Below, one piece after another: positions 8,062 through 13,792 of a stretch of DNA of 14,598 nucleotides (position 1 is the first letter of the stretch; the number at the start of each line of letters is the position of its first letter). This stretch comes from Ruminococcaceae bacterium UBA3903. GTDB lineage: Bacteria > Bacillota > Clostridia > Oscillospirales > Acutalibacteraceae. The stretch covers positions 1 through 14,598 of the forward strand of contig DGFJ01000017.1 of assembly GCA_002391625.1 (NCBI GenBank). The letters run 5' to 3'. A program made the position numbers and the translations under genes. Below the pieces are notes generated by a model that worked only from the letters and a program-made list of their open reading frames with translations, made no database searches and was not told where the DNA came from.

Positions 8062-8901
8062 TTGAAAAAAATTTCAAAATTTATGAAAATATTTTTAATA
8101 TCACTATGTACAATCGCTATCTTAGCGGTTGTATATATTTTTATAGGTGAAAATATTTTAACGGTGGAGGAGTACCAGTTTAAAAGCGATAAGATTACTA
8201 ATCCAGTGAGAATAGTTGCAATATCAGATTTACATGATAGAGAGTTTGGCGATGATAATAAGGATTTGGTTAATAAAATTAAGGAGCAGGACCCGGACAT
8301 AATAACCATTTTAGGGGATATGAATCTGGAATCAAACAGTAATGATACCGTTGTAATCAGCCTGTTGATAAGGCTTGTTAACATAGCACCTGTGTACTAT
8401 TGCCTGGGAAATCATGAGATGGCTGTTTTTGACAGCACAAGCATTGTATCAGATATAGAATCCACAGGTGCAATTTTGTTAGATGATGAAATAGTAAAGA
8501 CTACTATTTGTGGAAATGATTTTTCTATTGGTGGTATAAGCTTGTTTTATTTTTGGGATGGAAAAGCAGGGGCTACAGGGTCGGTGCTGTCAAGGGACTC
8601 TACAGATAAAAATTTTAAATTGCTGTTATGTCATTACCCAGAATACTATATGTGGTGGCTAAAAAAGGAAAATATTGATTTAATATTAAGCGGTCACGCC
8701 CACGGCGGGTTGGTTAGACTGCCATTTGTGGGGGGCCTATACGCACCTGAACAAAGGTGGTTTCCAAAATACTCTAAGGGGTACTATGATGATGAAAACT
8801 TATCAACCATGCTTGTCACAACGGGGCTGTGGCGGTCGTCATGGCTTCCTAGGGTTAACAATCCACCGGAAATTATGGTGGTTAATATTACTAGGGAATA
8901 A
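8062..8901 (+). CDS. Membrane-anchored metallophosphoesterase (YkuE-like)
   Basis: A 279-residue calcineurin-like phosphoesterase held at the membrane by an N-terminal hydrophobic helix (about residues 9-28), with the catalytic domain probably outside. The metal-site motifs are all present in order: D56-L-H58, G85-D86, GNHE (116-119), H191, and GHAHGG (211-216). Such enzymes bind two metal ions and hydrolyse phosphomonoesters or diesters. Relatives such as YkuE act at the cell envelope, while others cleave UDP-diacylglucosamine or undecaprenyl-linked substrates; the substrate here is unknown. The TTG start is chosen because of the GGAGGAG site just before it; the ATG at 8083 would still leave most of the anchor. 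It follows the polysaccharide genes by 40 bases without a visible promoter or terminator, so it may be co-transcribed. Confidence 0.87.
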   Translation: MKKISKFMKIFLISLCTIAILAVVYIFIGENILTVEEYQFKSDKITNPVRIVAISDLHDREFGDDNKDLVNKIKEQDPDIITILGDMNLESNSNDTVVISLLIRLVNIAPVYYCLGNHEMAVFDSTSIVSDIESTGAILLDDEIVKTTICGNDFSIGGISLFYFWDGKAGATGSVLSRDSTDKNFKLLLCHYPEYYMWWLKKENIDLILSGHAHGGLVRLPFVGGLYAPEQRWFPKYSKGYYDDENLSTMLVTTGLWRSSWLPRVNNPPEIMVVNITRE

Positions 8902-9117
8902 GCAAATTTAGATTGATATAGCAATAAACGCTTAGGGTGAATATATAGTAATTACTTCAAAAAAACAGATGCAGACGCACTTTGATATAATAACATTAAA
9001 TTAAAACACTTTGAAATAATTATATATTTTTTTACACATTGCACATATAAAAGTAGTCAAATGATTACTTGAAATTAACTAATTGTCACAATAAATTACA
9101 GAAATGTAATAATCTCC
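8902..9117. other. AT-rich intergenic region upstream of the dockerin gene
   Basis: No gene fits here. There is no convincing intrinsic terminator after the phosphoesterase. The stretch holds an imperfect direct repeat (CACTTTGATATAATAA at 8978-8993 and CACTTTGAAATAATTA at 9007-9022), an imperfect dyad TCAAATGATTACTTGA (9057-9072), and the dyad at 9095-9110 listed separately. Confidence 0.6.
9095..9110. promoter_or_regulatory. Dyad ATTACA-N4-TGTAAT upstream of promoter
   Basis: ATTACAGAAATGTAAT is a perfect 6-base dyad with a 4-base centre, ending seven bases before the -35 box of the dockerin gene. The same dyad with a different centre (ATTACAAAATTGTAAT) lies upstream of the promoter of the membrane protein at 13319. 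An operator or activator site is a reasonable reading, but no regulator is encoded nearby. Confidence 0.45.
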
Positions 9118-9146
9118 TTGACTTTTTAACAAAGTTGTAATAGAAT
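9118..9146 (+). promoter_or_regulatory. Sigma-A promoter of the dockerin/NlpC-P60 gene
   Basis: TTGACT (9118-9123), a 17-base spacer and TAGAAT (9141-9146) form a near-consensus sigma-A promoter. The predicted start of transcription is near 9153, leaving a leader of about 60 bases before the ATG at 9213. Confidence 0.8.
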
Positions 9147-9149
9147 ATA

Positions 9150-9190
9150 CGAGTACCATTCTTCACAGGAAGAATATGGTACAAAACTCG
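9150..9190 (+). promoter_or_regulatory. Stem-loop at the predicted 5' end of the mRNA
   Basis: CGAGTACCATTCTT (9150-9163) can pair with AAGAATATGGTAC and CTCG (9170-9190), with a two-base and a four-base bulge on the right arm and a CACAGG loop. It begins at the predicted transcription start and ends about ten bases before the ribosome site. It may protect the 5' end of the mRNA; a DNA operator overlapping +1 is the alternative. Confidence 0.5.
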
Positions 9191-9212
9191 CAAAATTCAA
9201 AAGGAGAATTAC

Positions 9213-10739
9213 ATGAAAATATCAAAAAAAGCACTGTCATTAATAATGGTCCCTGTAATGCTTAGCTGCAGTACCTTAACAGCGTTCGCTGTTGATGCAA
9301 AGGGAGAGGACGTTGAATTAGCTAATAGTTCTAGTGTAATAATAGGAACGCTGAAACCATCAGTAGACGTTGAACCAGTAGGTGGTGCGGCACAGATAGC
9401 CATTGGAGATGTTTCTTTGGATGGTCGCATTAACTGTGTTGATGTAGTTATTTTACAAAAATATATTACAAAGCTTGTTAATTTATCTAATGATTCTAAG
9501 ATTGCTTGTGATACTAATGGTGATGGTCAAATGACATTAAGTGATGTTATTGCAATCCAAAAATTTATATCCAGCCACACAGATTTTACTGTGGATATAG
9601 GTTCTCAGGAAAGGCAAGCCATTATTGATTATTATGTTACCGATGTTGCGTTAAACGCAGCCAATATTAATATTACACCAGGTAATACATGGATATTAAC
9701 AAATACAATTTCACCATCCAATGCGACAGATAAAAATGTTGTTTGGAGCAGTAGCAATACAAAGGTAGCCATAGTAGATGCCTTTGGTAGGGTAACCGCT
9801 GTTGGCAGTGGCAACAGTGTAATCACCTGTAAGGCTGTGAATGGTGACGCAAAGGCTGATTGTAACGTTAACGTTACCGTGCCTGTAACCTCCGTAACGT
9901 TAAATACCCACTCAATTAAATGGCCTGTTGGCAGGTCAGCTCGTTTTTATCCAAGGGTTAATCCAACAAACGCTACAAACTCATCTGTAAGCTATACAAC
10001 CAGCAACGTTAACGTTGCCACAGTAGATTCCAACGGAATGTTAACAGCTAAGGGTGTTGGTACCTGTACTATTACCTGTAAAGCCTTGGATGGCAGTGAC
10101 AAATATGATACATGTACGGTAGAGGTTTGGCAGCCAGCGTCCAGCGTTTCTATGAATACTTCTTCCGCCACAATAAAGGTTGGCGGTAACGTTAGCCTAT
10201 CTGGTAACATATCACCATCAAATTCAACATATAAATCCTTATCATGGTCAACCAGTAATTCTAGTGTAGCAACGGTTAACTCATCAGGTGTTGTCACAGG
10301 TCGAGGTGCAGGTTATGCCTATATCACCTGTAACACAACAGATGGTACAGGTCTAAAGGCTACATGTAAGGTAACTGTAGAAGAGGTTAAGTCAAAGGGT
10401 CAGCAGATAGCTGATTATGCAGCACGCTGGGTAGGTGTAACACCTTATGTTTGGGGTGGAACAAGCCTAAAATACGGTGCCGATTGTTCTGGCTTTGTTT
10501 GCGCCATATATGACAGCTTTGGCTACAATCTTTGGGGCAACAGAACAACACTTAGCAACGAGGGTTACAGCGTTTCTTTGTCAGAAGCAAAGCCAGGTGA
10601 TATAGTTGTTTACTATGGTCATGTGGCAATATATGCTGGTAACGGCAAGGTTACACATGCACTTAGCGAACGTTGGGGAACATTAACTACCGACCTTTCA
10701 TGGGGTGGTACAGTTAAATGTGTAAGACGTATAGTGTAG
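9213..10739 (+). CDS. Secreted NlpC/P60 peptidase with N-terminal dockerin and three Big_2 domains
   Basis: A 508-residue exported protein. A signal peptide (1-26, basic start, hydrophobic core, cleavage likely after TAFA) precedes a type I dockerin (about 64-121). Its two calcium-binding loops are D66-x-S68-x-D70...D77 and D100-x-N102-x-D104...D111. Three Big_2 Ig-like domains follow (about 141-223, 224-306 and 307-390), each with a closing Cys pair (206/217, 289/301, 373/385). The C-terminal NlpC/P60 domain (about 393-508) has the catalytic DCSGF cysteine C425, H470 in YYGHVAIYAG and H482. The predicted activity is cutting peptide bonds in cell-wall peptidoglycan, with the dockerin docking it to a cohesin on a scaffold or the cell surface. 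No cohesin or scaffold gene is in the window. AAGGAG seven bases before the ATG supports the start. It has its own promoter and terminator, so it is monocistronic. Confidence 0.93.
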   Translation: MKISKKALSLIMVPVMLSCSTLTAFAVDAKGEDVELANSSSVIIGTLKPSVDVEPVGGAAQIAIGDVSLDGRINCVDVVILQKYITKLVNLSNDSKIACDTNGDGQMTLSDVIAIQKFISSHTDFTVDIGSQERQAIIDYYVTDVALNAANINITPGNTWILTNTISPSNATDKNVVWSSSNTKVAIVDAFGRVTAVGSGNSVITCKAVNGDAKADCNVNVTVPVTSVTLNTHSIKWPVGRSARFYPRVNPTNATNSSVSYTTSNVNVATVDSNGMLTAKGVGTCTITCKALDGSDKYDTCTVEVWQPASSVSMNTSSATIKVGGNVSLSGNISPSNSTYKSLSWSTSNSSVATVNSSGVVTGRGAGYAYITCNTTDGTGLKATCKVTVEEVKSKGQQIADYAARWVGVTPYVWGGTSLKYGADCSGFVCAIYDSFGYNLWGNRTTLSNEGYSVSLSEAKPGDIVVYYGHVAIYAGNGKVTHALSERWGTLTTDLSWGGTVKCVRRIV

Positions 10740-10773
10740 TGACAAAGATATATTGAAAATTATATTTAAACTG

Positions 10774-10819
10774 TCCGCAATTTGCTATCTAATGTAAATT
10801 GCGGATTTTTTATATTTTT
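10774..10819 (+). terminator. Intrinsic terminator of the dockerin gene
   Basis: TCCGCAATTT (10774-10783) pairs perfectly with AAATTGCGGA (10796-10805) across a 12-base loop, followed at once by a T-rich run. The 10-base stem with a GC-rich foot and T-tract is a textbook rho-independent terminator, 35 bases after the stop codon. Confidence 0.92.
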
Positions 10820-10856
10820 ATCTAATATTTTATGCACGTCCACATTCACCTTTTAA

Positions 10857-10883
10857 TATAATGTATTAAGTAGAGATACTTAA
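10857..10883 (+). promoter_or_regulatory. Putative promoter -10 and overlapping palindrome
   Basis: TATAAT at 10857-10862 is a perfect -10 box, but no good -35 is found 16-18 bases upstream. Just downstream, TTAAGTAGAGATACTTAA (10866-10883) is a perfect 7-base dyad around GAGA, covering the predicted start of transcription for the gene at 10909. The weak -35 and the dyad suggest a regulated promoter. Confidence 0.5.
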
Positions 10884-10908
10884 ATATATTTGAAGGGAGG
10901 AAAAAATC

Positions 10909-11331
10909 ATGGAGTGCTGTAAAAAATTCAAACTTGATTGCTGTGATTTTCTAGGAATATTTATTAGTATAGTAACAGGTGTACTGATGGGAGTTTACTT
11001 TACACCATATCTAATGCCGTTTATTGGTACTGGTTTATTCATTTCTATTCTTATAGGAGTGGTTGCACTACTAATTGTTGCCATAGGTGCGTTTGCTGCA
11101 TCATCCGAAGATTATACCCCTTTGGTAAAATCTTTATGTAAAAATGGAAAAATACTATTAATAGCAATTGTTGGAACACTGTTGACAGCTACAATTGGAT
11201 TGACAATCTTCTTGTTTGCTTTTGAAATTTTTTCATCTATTTTAATTGGTCTTTGGGCATTCTTCTTTATTCTGACGCTTATCTATATGGTAAAGTTTTT
11301 ATTTTATATTATTAAGAAAATATGTTGCTAA
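10909..11331 (+). CDS. Small four-helix membrane protein, unknown function
   Basis: A 140-residue integral membrane protein with about four hydrophobic helices (roughly 13-33, 40-63, 80-105 and 108-135). The short, basic N-terminus carries two Cys pairs (MECCKK and DCCDF), and the protein ends in KKICC, so cysteines cluster at both ends on what is likely the same face of the membrane. I do not recognise a named family. It does not share the LVAG-type motif of the three small membrane proteins further right, so it is probably unrelated to them. AAGGGAGG stands nine bases before the ATG. It is monocistronic, between a terminator on the left and a stem-loop on the right. Role unknown. Confidence 0.8.
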   Translation: MECCKKFKLDCCDFLGIFISIVTGVLMGVYFTPYLMPFIGTGLFISILIGVVALLIVAIGAFAASSEDYTPLVKSLCKNGKILLIAIVGTLLTATIGLTIFLFAFEIFSSILIGLWAFFFILTLIYMVKFLFYIIKKICC

Positions 11332-11359
11332 TAGCTTTTAAAAACAAATAAGCAAAGGA

Positions 11360-11389
11360 CAACCCGTCTGCTTAAAAACAGACGGGTTG
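11360..11389. terminator. Stem-loop between convergent genes (bidirectional terminator)
   Basis: CAACCCGTCTG (11360-11370) and CAGACGGGTTG (11379-11389) form a perfect 11-base stem with an 8-base loop. It lies 28 bases after one stop codon and 8 bases from the stop of the minus-strand gene. The flanks are AT-rich on both strands, with a better T-run for the minus-strand transcript, so it can end transcription from both sides. Confidence 0.85.
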
Positions 11390-11397
11390 AAGCTTTA

Positions 11398-12549
11398 TTA
11401 TTTTACCTTTTCTTTTTTCTTTAATGTGTTTTTATGTTGTGCAGGGGTGTTGGTGTTTGGCATATCTTTAGTATCGTGTACTTCTGTTAGGGTTATGTCG
11501 CTTTCCGCTTTCTTAGCATATTTTATTAGATGTGATATTAGCTTGCCTATGTAAAATAGTGCATAGTGCATTGCTATGGCCACGACAAAGGTTATAAGGA
11601 TGATTATCCACTGATTGTTATAGTGTTGGTAGTTTGTCATGTACGTTTGTATTCTCTCATGTAATAAATATACTTCTAAGCTGCATATGCCAATGATTTT
11701 TATTGGAAATGTTATAACTGTTGTGAATTTTGGTACAAACATATCTATAAGTCCTAAAGCACCTACAATCAAAAAGCACAAAGCAGGTGCTAAAAACAAA
11801 GCAGGGTAGCAGTTAACGCCTGACTGTATTGCCTTATCCAGTAATAAGGTGTTAACCTTATCGGATAATAAGTATCCAATAAATATAGCAGAAATAATGT
11901 AAATCCAGTATGATTTTTTATATGGTTTTCCACTGTATGACATATACCCTATGTACATTCCAAACAGGAAAACAGGCAGTCTAACAATGGAACCCATTAA
12001 AACAGTGTAGTTAGCGTTAATGCTCCACATTGCCAATATAGGGGAAATCATCATCAGCCCTACTACTATTGGCAGTGCAGAATTTTCAAAGCGTTTAATA
12101 AGGTAGTAAACAAATGGTGAGATTATGTACAATGCCAGCAGTGTTGGTATGTACCAGTCAAAATGATTCATATTAAACCAGTAAGCAACGGAGGACACAT
12201 ATGCTAAATAATTCAGCTCACCAGACATACTTTGTATTGCAAACCAAACTGTAGCCACAATGAAAAAAGCAGGAAAGATTCTAATGAACCGTGCCTTGTA
12301 AAATTGCCAGATATTTTTGTGCTTAGACAAGGAGTAATATAAGCCAAATGCTGACAAAAATAAAAATATATCTACACCATAAAATCCTATTCGATGAAAA
12401 AGCCATTGATTATGTTCAGAAAATATAACAGGTGTATGAAAATACATAACCCATAACATAGCTAAACCCATTAACACAGATCTGTATTTGCTAAGAAGCT
12501 TAAATCCATCCGCAAAGGTTCTTTTGCCAAAGACATTTATTGTATTCAA
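11398..12549 (-). CDS. Membrane acyltransferase, acyltransferase-3 (OafA-like) family
   Basis: A 383-residue protein with about ten membrane helices, of the family that moves acyl groups (often acetyl) onto cell-surface sugars across the membrane. The family block MLWVMYFHT has its conserved histidine at H38; YGVDIFLFLSAFGLYYSL (57-74) and RFIRIFPAFF (87-96) follow. The last 40 residues are charged and probably cytoplasmic. The start is a TTG: GGGAGGG stands eight bases upstream and an in-frame TAA immediately precedes it, so no longer version exists. It is transcribed alone from its own promoter, away from the polysaccharide operon. It may O-acetylate peptidoglycan, teichoic acid or the same glycan, but the substrate is not readable. 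Confidence 0.88.
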   Translation of the reverse strand: MNTINVFGKRTFADGFKLLSKYRSVLMGLAMLWVMYFHTPVIFSEHNQWLFHRIGFYGVDIFLFLSAFGLYYSLSKHKNIWQFYKARFIRIFPAFFIVATVWFAIQSMSGELNYLAYVSSVAYWFNMNHFDWYIPTLLALYIISPFVYYLIKRFENSALPIVVGLMMISPILAMWSINANYTVLMGSIVRLPVFLFGMYIGYMSYSGKPYKKSYWIYIISAIFIGYLLSDKVNTLLLDKAIQSGVNCYPALFLAPALCFLIVGALGLIDMFVPKFTTVITFPIKIIGICSLEVYLLHERIQTYMTNYQHYNNQWIIILITFVVAIAMHYALFYIGKLISHLIKYAKKAESDITLTEVHDTKDMPNTNTPAQHKNTLKKKEKVK

Positions 12550-12557
12550 TTATTTTG

Positions 12558-12564
12558 CCCTCCC
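12558..12564 (-). promoter_or_regulatory. Ribosome site for the TTG start of the acyltransferase
   Basis: On the minus strand GGGAGGG precedes the TTG at 12549 by eight bases. No ATG is available before residue 27, and a stop codon directly precedes the TTG in frame. Confidence 0.75.
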
Positions 12565-12586
12565 AAAATACTTTATAATACTTAAA

Positions 12587-12615
12587 ATTATACCATAGAG
12601 TAAAGGCATGTTCAA
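12587..12615 (-). promoter_or_regulatory. Promoter of the acyltransferase gene
   Basis: On the minus strand TTGAAC (12615-12610), a 17-base spacer and TATAAT (12592-12587) make a strong sigma-A promoter. A TG one base before the -10 gives an extended -10. Transcription should begin near 12580, about 30 bases before the TTG. Confidence 0.82.
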
Positions 12616-12643
12616 TATAAAATACATATGAGTTGTGATACAA

Positions 12644-12697
12644 AGGTGGTATTGACAGAAATATAATAATATGCTAACATTTTCCTGTATACCACCT
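12644..12697. repeat. Inverted arms AGGTGGTAT / ATACCACCT bracketing a promoter
   Basis: AGGTGGTAT (12644-12652) runs into the -35 box and its perfect reverse complement ATACCACCT (12689-12697) lies at the predicted start of transcription, 36 bases apart. They could be paired operator half-sites; they are too far apart to be a normal terminator. Confidence 0.5.
12652..12680 (+). promoter_or_regulatory. Promoter of the first small membrane paralogue
   Basis: TTGACA (12652-12657), a 17-base spacer and TAACAT (12675-12680), with TG one base before the -10, form an extended -10 promoter. The -35 boxes of this and the divergent acyltransferase promoter are 36 bases apart. The promoter is nearly the same as the one at 13218-13246. 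Confidence 0.8.
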
Positions 12698-12748
12698 AAG
12701 GATATTGTTTCTTGCAAACTTGATAATAAAAAAATACGGAGGTTTTCA

Positions 12749-13138
12749 ATGGAGAAAAATAAATTATTAAAGGTATCAGGTATAATGTGTATTGTGTTTG
12801 CTACTATTAGCATATTAGCACTGCTGGGCAGCATTGGATTAACCAGCAAATTAGAGTCAATGGGTGTCAGCGAGATGACTATTATGATTGTCAGATTGAC
12901 AGCATTCTTTGGTGTTGTAATATCAATATTCAATTTAGTTGCAGGTATTATTGGTGTTGCACAACGCAATCTTACGTTATGCGTGATATTTGGTGGGATT
13001 ATGATAGCATTACAGGTTGTTAATCTGATAATATTAATATCTACAGGGGAGTTTACGGCTAGAAATATGATTGGTGTGGTTTTGCCTATTACATATTTAT
13101 TAGGTGCTATAGTGGCAAAAAGTGAAAACGCATATTAA
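12749..13138 (+). CDS. Small four-helix membrane protein, paralogue 1 of 3
   Basis: A 129-residue membrane protein with four hydrophobic helices (about 8-30, 45-70, 76-97 and 107-123). An upstream in-frame ATG at 12671 lies inside the promoter's -10 region and would add 26 polar residues. The start is instead set at 12749, where CGGAGG lies six bases upstream. It shares with the proteins at 13319 and 13970 a short polar start followed by LL and a first helix (LLKVSGIMCIVF), the block NLVAGIIGV (62-70) with a Cys a few residues on (C78), and a last helix near the end. I do not recognise a named family or catalytic residues. Its stop is followed by about 180 bases before the next gene. Confidence 0.8.
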   Translation: MEKNKLLKVSGIMCIVFATISILALLGSIGLTSKLESMGVSEMTIMIVRLTAFFGVVISIFNLVAGIIGVAQRNLTLCVIFGGIMIALQVVNLIILISTGEFTARNMIGVVLPITYLLGAIVAKSENAY

Positions 13139-13182
13139 TCTAAAGTGTGTTGGATTGGTTTGTTTATTAGCAATACTACACT

Positions 13183-13198
13183 ATTACAAAATTGTAAT
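13183..13198. promoter_or_regulatory. Dyad ATTACA-N4-TGTAAT, second copy
   Basis: ATTACAAAATTGTAAT has the same arms and spacing as the dyad at 9095-9110 (here the symmetry extends one base inward) and lies 19 bases upstream of the -35 box at 13218. A shared regulator is possible but unproven in such AT-rich DNA. Confidence 0.42.
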
Positions 13199-13217
13199 TT
13201 AAAAAAATTTAAGAATA

Positions 13218-13246
13218 TTGACAATAAATTCATAATATGGTAACAT
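13218..13246 (+). promoter_or_regulatory. Promoter of the second small membrane paralogue
   Basis: TTGACA (13218-13223), a 17-base spacer and TAACAT (13241-13246), with TG one base before the -10. It matches the promoter at 12652-12680 at 23 of 29 positions, including the stretch AATATG next to the -10. Transcription should start near 13253. Confidence 0.82.
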
Positions 13247-13257
13247 ATTGTTAATGG

Positions 13258-13290
13258 TTGTTGAGTTAGGCGGAATAACTAACTAAACAA
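13258..13290 (+). promoter_or_regulatory. Leader stem-loop of the second small membrane paralogue
   Basis: TTGTTGAGTTAG (13258-13269) pairs with CTAACTAAACAA (13279-13290) at 11 of 12 positions around a 9-base loop. It starts a few bases after the predicted transcription start and ends 14 bases before the ribosome site GAAGAGG. There is no T-tract, so it is not a terminator; mRNA protection or control is more likely. Confidence 0.5.
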
Positions 13291-13318
13291 TACAAATATT
13301 TGAGAAGAGGTAGAAAAA

Positions 13319-13732
13319 ATGAAAGCAAACACATTATTAAAGGTAGTTAGCATTATATTCATAATCTTTGGTGCATTGTCACTTTTAGTTGCATTGGTAG
13401 GATTAGCTGGCGGTGCGGCAGTGGCAGGTATAGGTGCAGCTGCTGGTGAGGCTGGTGCTGCAGCTGCTGTAGGCGGTATATTAGTTTTTGCATCAATCGT
13501 TGCTTGTGCTGGCGGTATTGTTGAATTTATAGCTGGTATTATGGGTGTTAAAGCTAAAAATATGAAAGCTTGTAAAATCCTTGGTATTATTATTATTGTA
13601 ATTTCAGTAATTGGTCTTATAATGACATTCACAAGTCAAGAGGTAACAGGTGCCAATATTACTTCTGGTATCTTAGGTCTAGTATTACCTGTCCTTTATA
13701 TACTAGGTGTTCAAAAGCAAATTAACGGCTAA
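13319..13732 (+). CDS. Small four-helix membrane protein with Ala/Gly-rich loop, paralogue 2 of 3
   Basis: A 137-residue membrane protein. The first helix (about 8-28) begins LLKVVSIIFIIFG, as in paralogue 1. It is followed by an Ala/Gly-rich stretch (29-53) that contains an in-frame tandem duplication at the DNA level. Further helices lie around 54-76, 85-104 and 116-131. The shared block is EFIAGIMGV (69-77) with K-x-C just after (C85). The protein ends in a short polar tail. GAAGAGG lies about nine bases before the ATG. Promoter upstream and terminator downstream make it monocistronic. No named family is recognised. The Ala/Gly segment is much more GC-rich than its surroundings, which is unlike the two sisters. 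Confidence 0.82.
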   Translation: MKANTLLKVVSIIFIIFGALSLLVALVGLAGGAAVAGIGAAAGEAGAAAAVGGILVFASIVACAGGIVEFIAGIMGVKAKNMKACKILGIIIIVISVIGLIMTFTSQEVTGANITSGILGLVLPVLYILGVQKQING

Positions 13733-13756
13733 TAATTATACATAAGCATTTTAACG

Positions 13757-13792
13757 AAAAGGGGTAACGCTGTATGGTGTTGCTCCTTTTTT
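13757..13792 (+). terminator. Intrinsic terminator of the second small membrane paralogue
   Basis: AAAAGGGGTAAC (13757-13768) pairs with GTTGCTCCTTTT (13779-13790) over 12 pairs, two of them G-U, across a 10-base loop. The right arm runs into six T residues (13787-13792). It lies about 25 bases after the stop at 13732. Confidence 0.85.

Noticed and set aside
8978..9022. Imperfect direct repeat as a CRISPR-like or iteron array
   Set aside because: Only two imperfect 16-base units in very AT-rich DNA, with no third copy.
9209..10297. Minus-strand open frames across the dockerin gene
   Set aside because: Overlap a gene with signal peptide and four recognised domains; none has a ribosome site or recognisable protein.
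10720..10908. Small RNA gene in the intergenic region
   Set aside because: The only structure is explained by the terminator of the upstream gene and the promoter of the next; no independent promoter before the stem.
12671..12748. Upstream ATG at 12671 as the start of the first small membrane paralogue
   Set aside because: It lies across the extended -10 of the promoter, upstream of the predicted transcription start, and has no ribosome site; CGGAGG before the ATG at 12749 is far better.
12550..12969. Minus-strand open frame upstream of the acyltransferase
   Set aside because: It covers both divergent promoters and part of an opposing gene, and its protein has no recognisable features.
13279..13632. 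Minus-strand open frame rich in Ala, Pro and Thr opposite the second paralogue
   Set aside because: Composition is the mirror image of the Ala/Gly-rich and Ile/Val-rich coding strand; no start signals.
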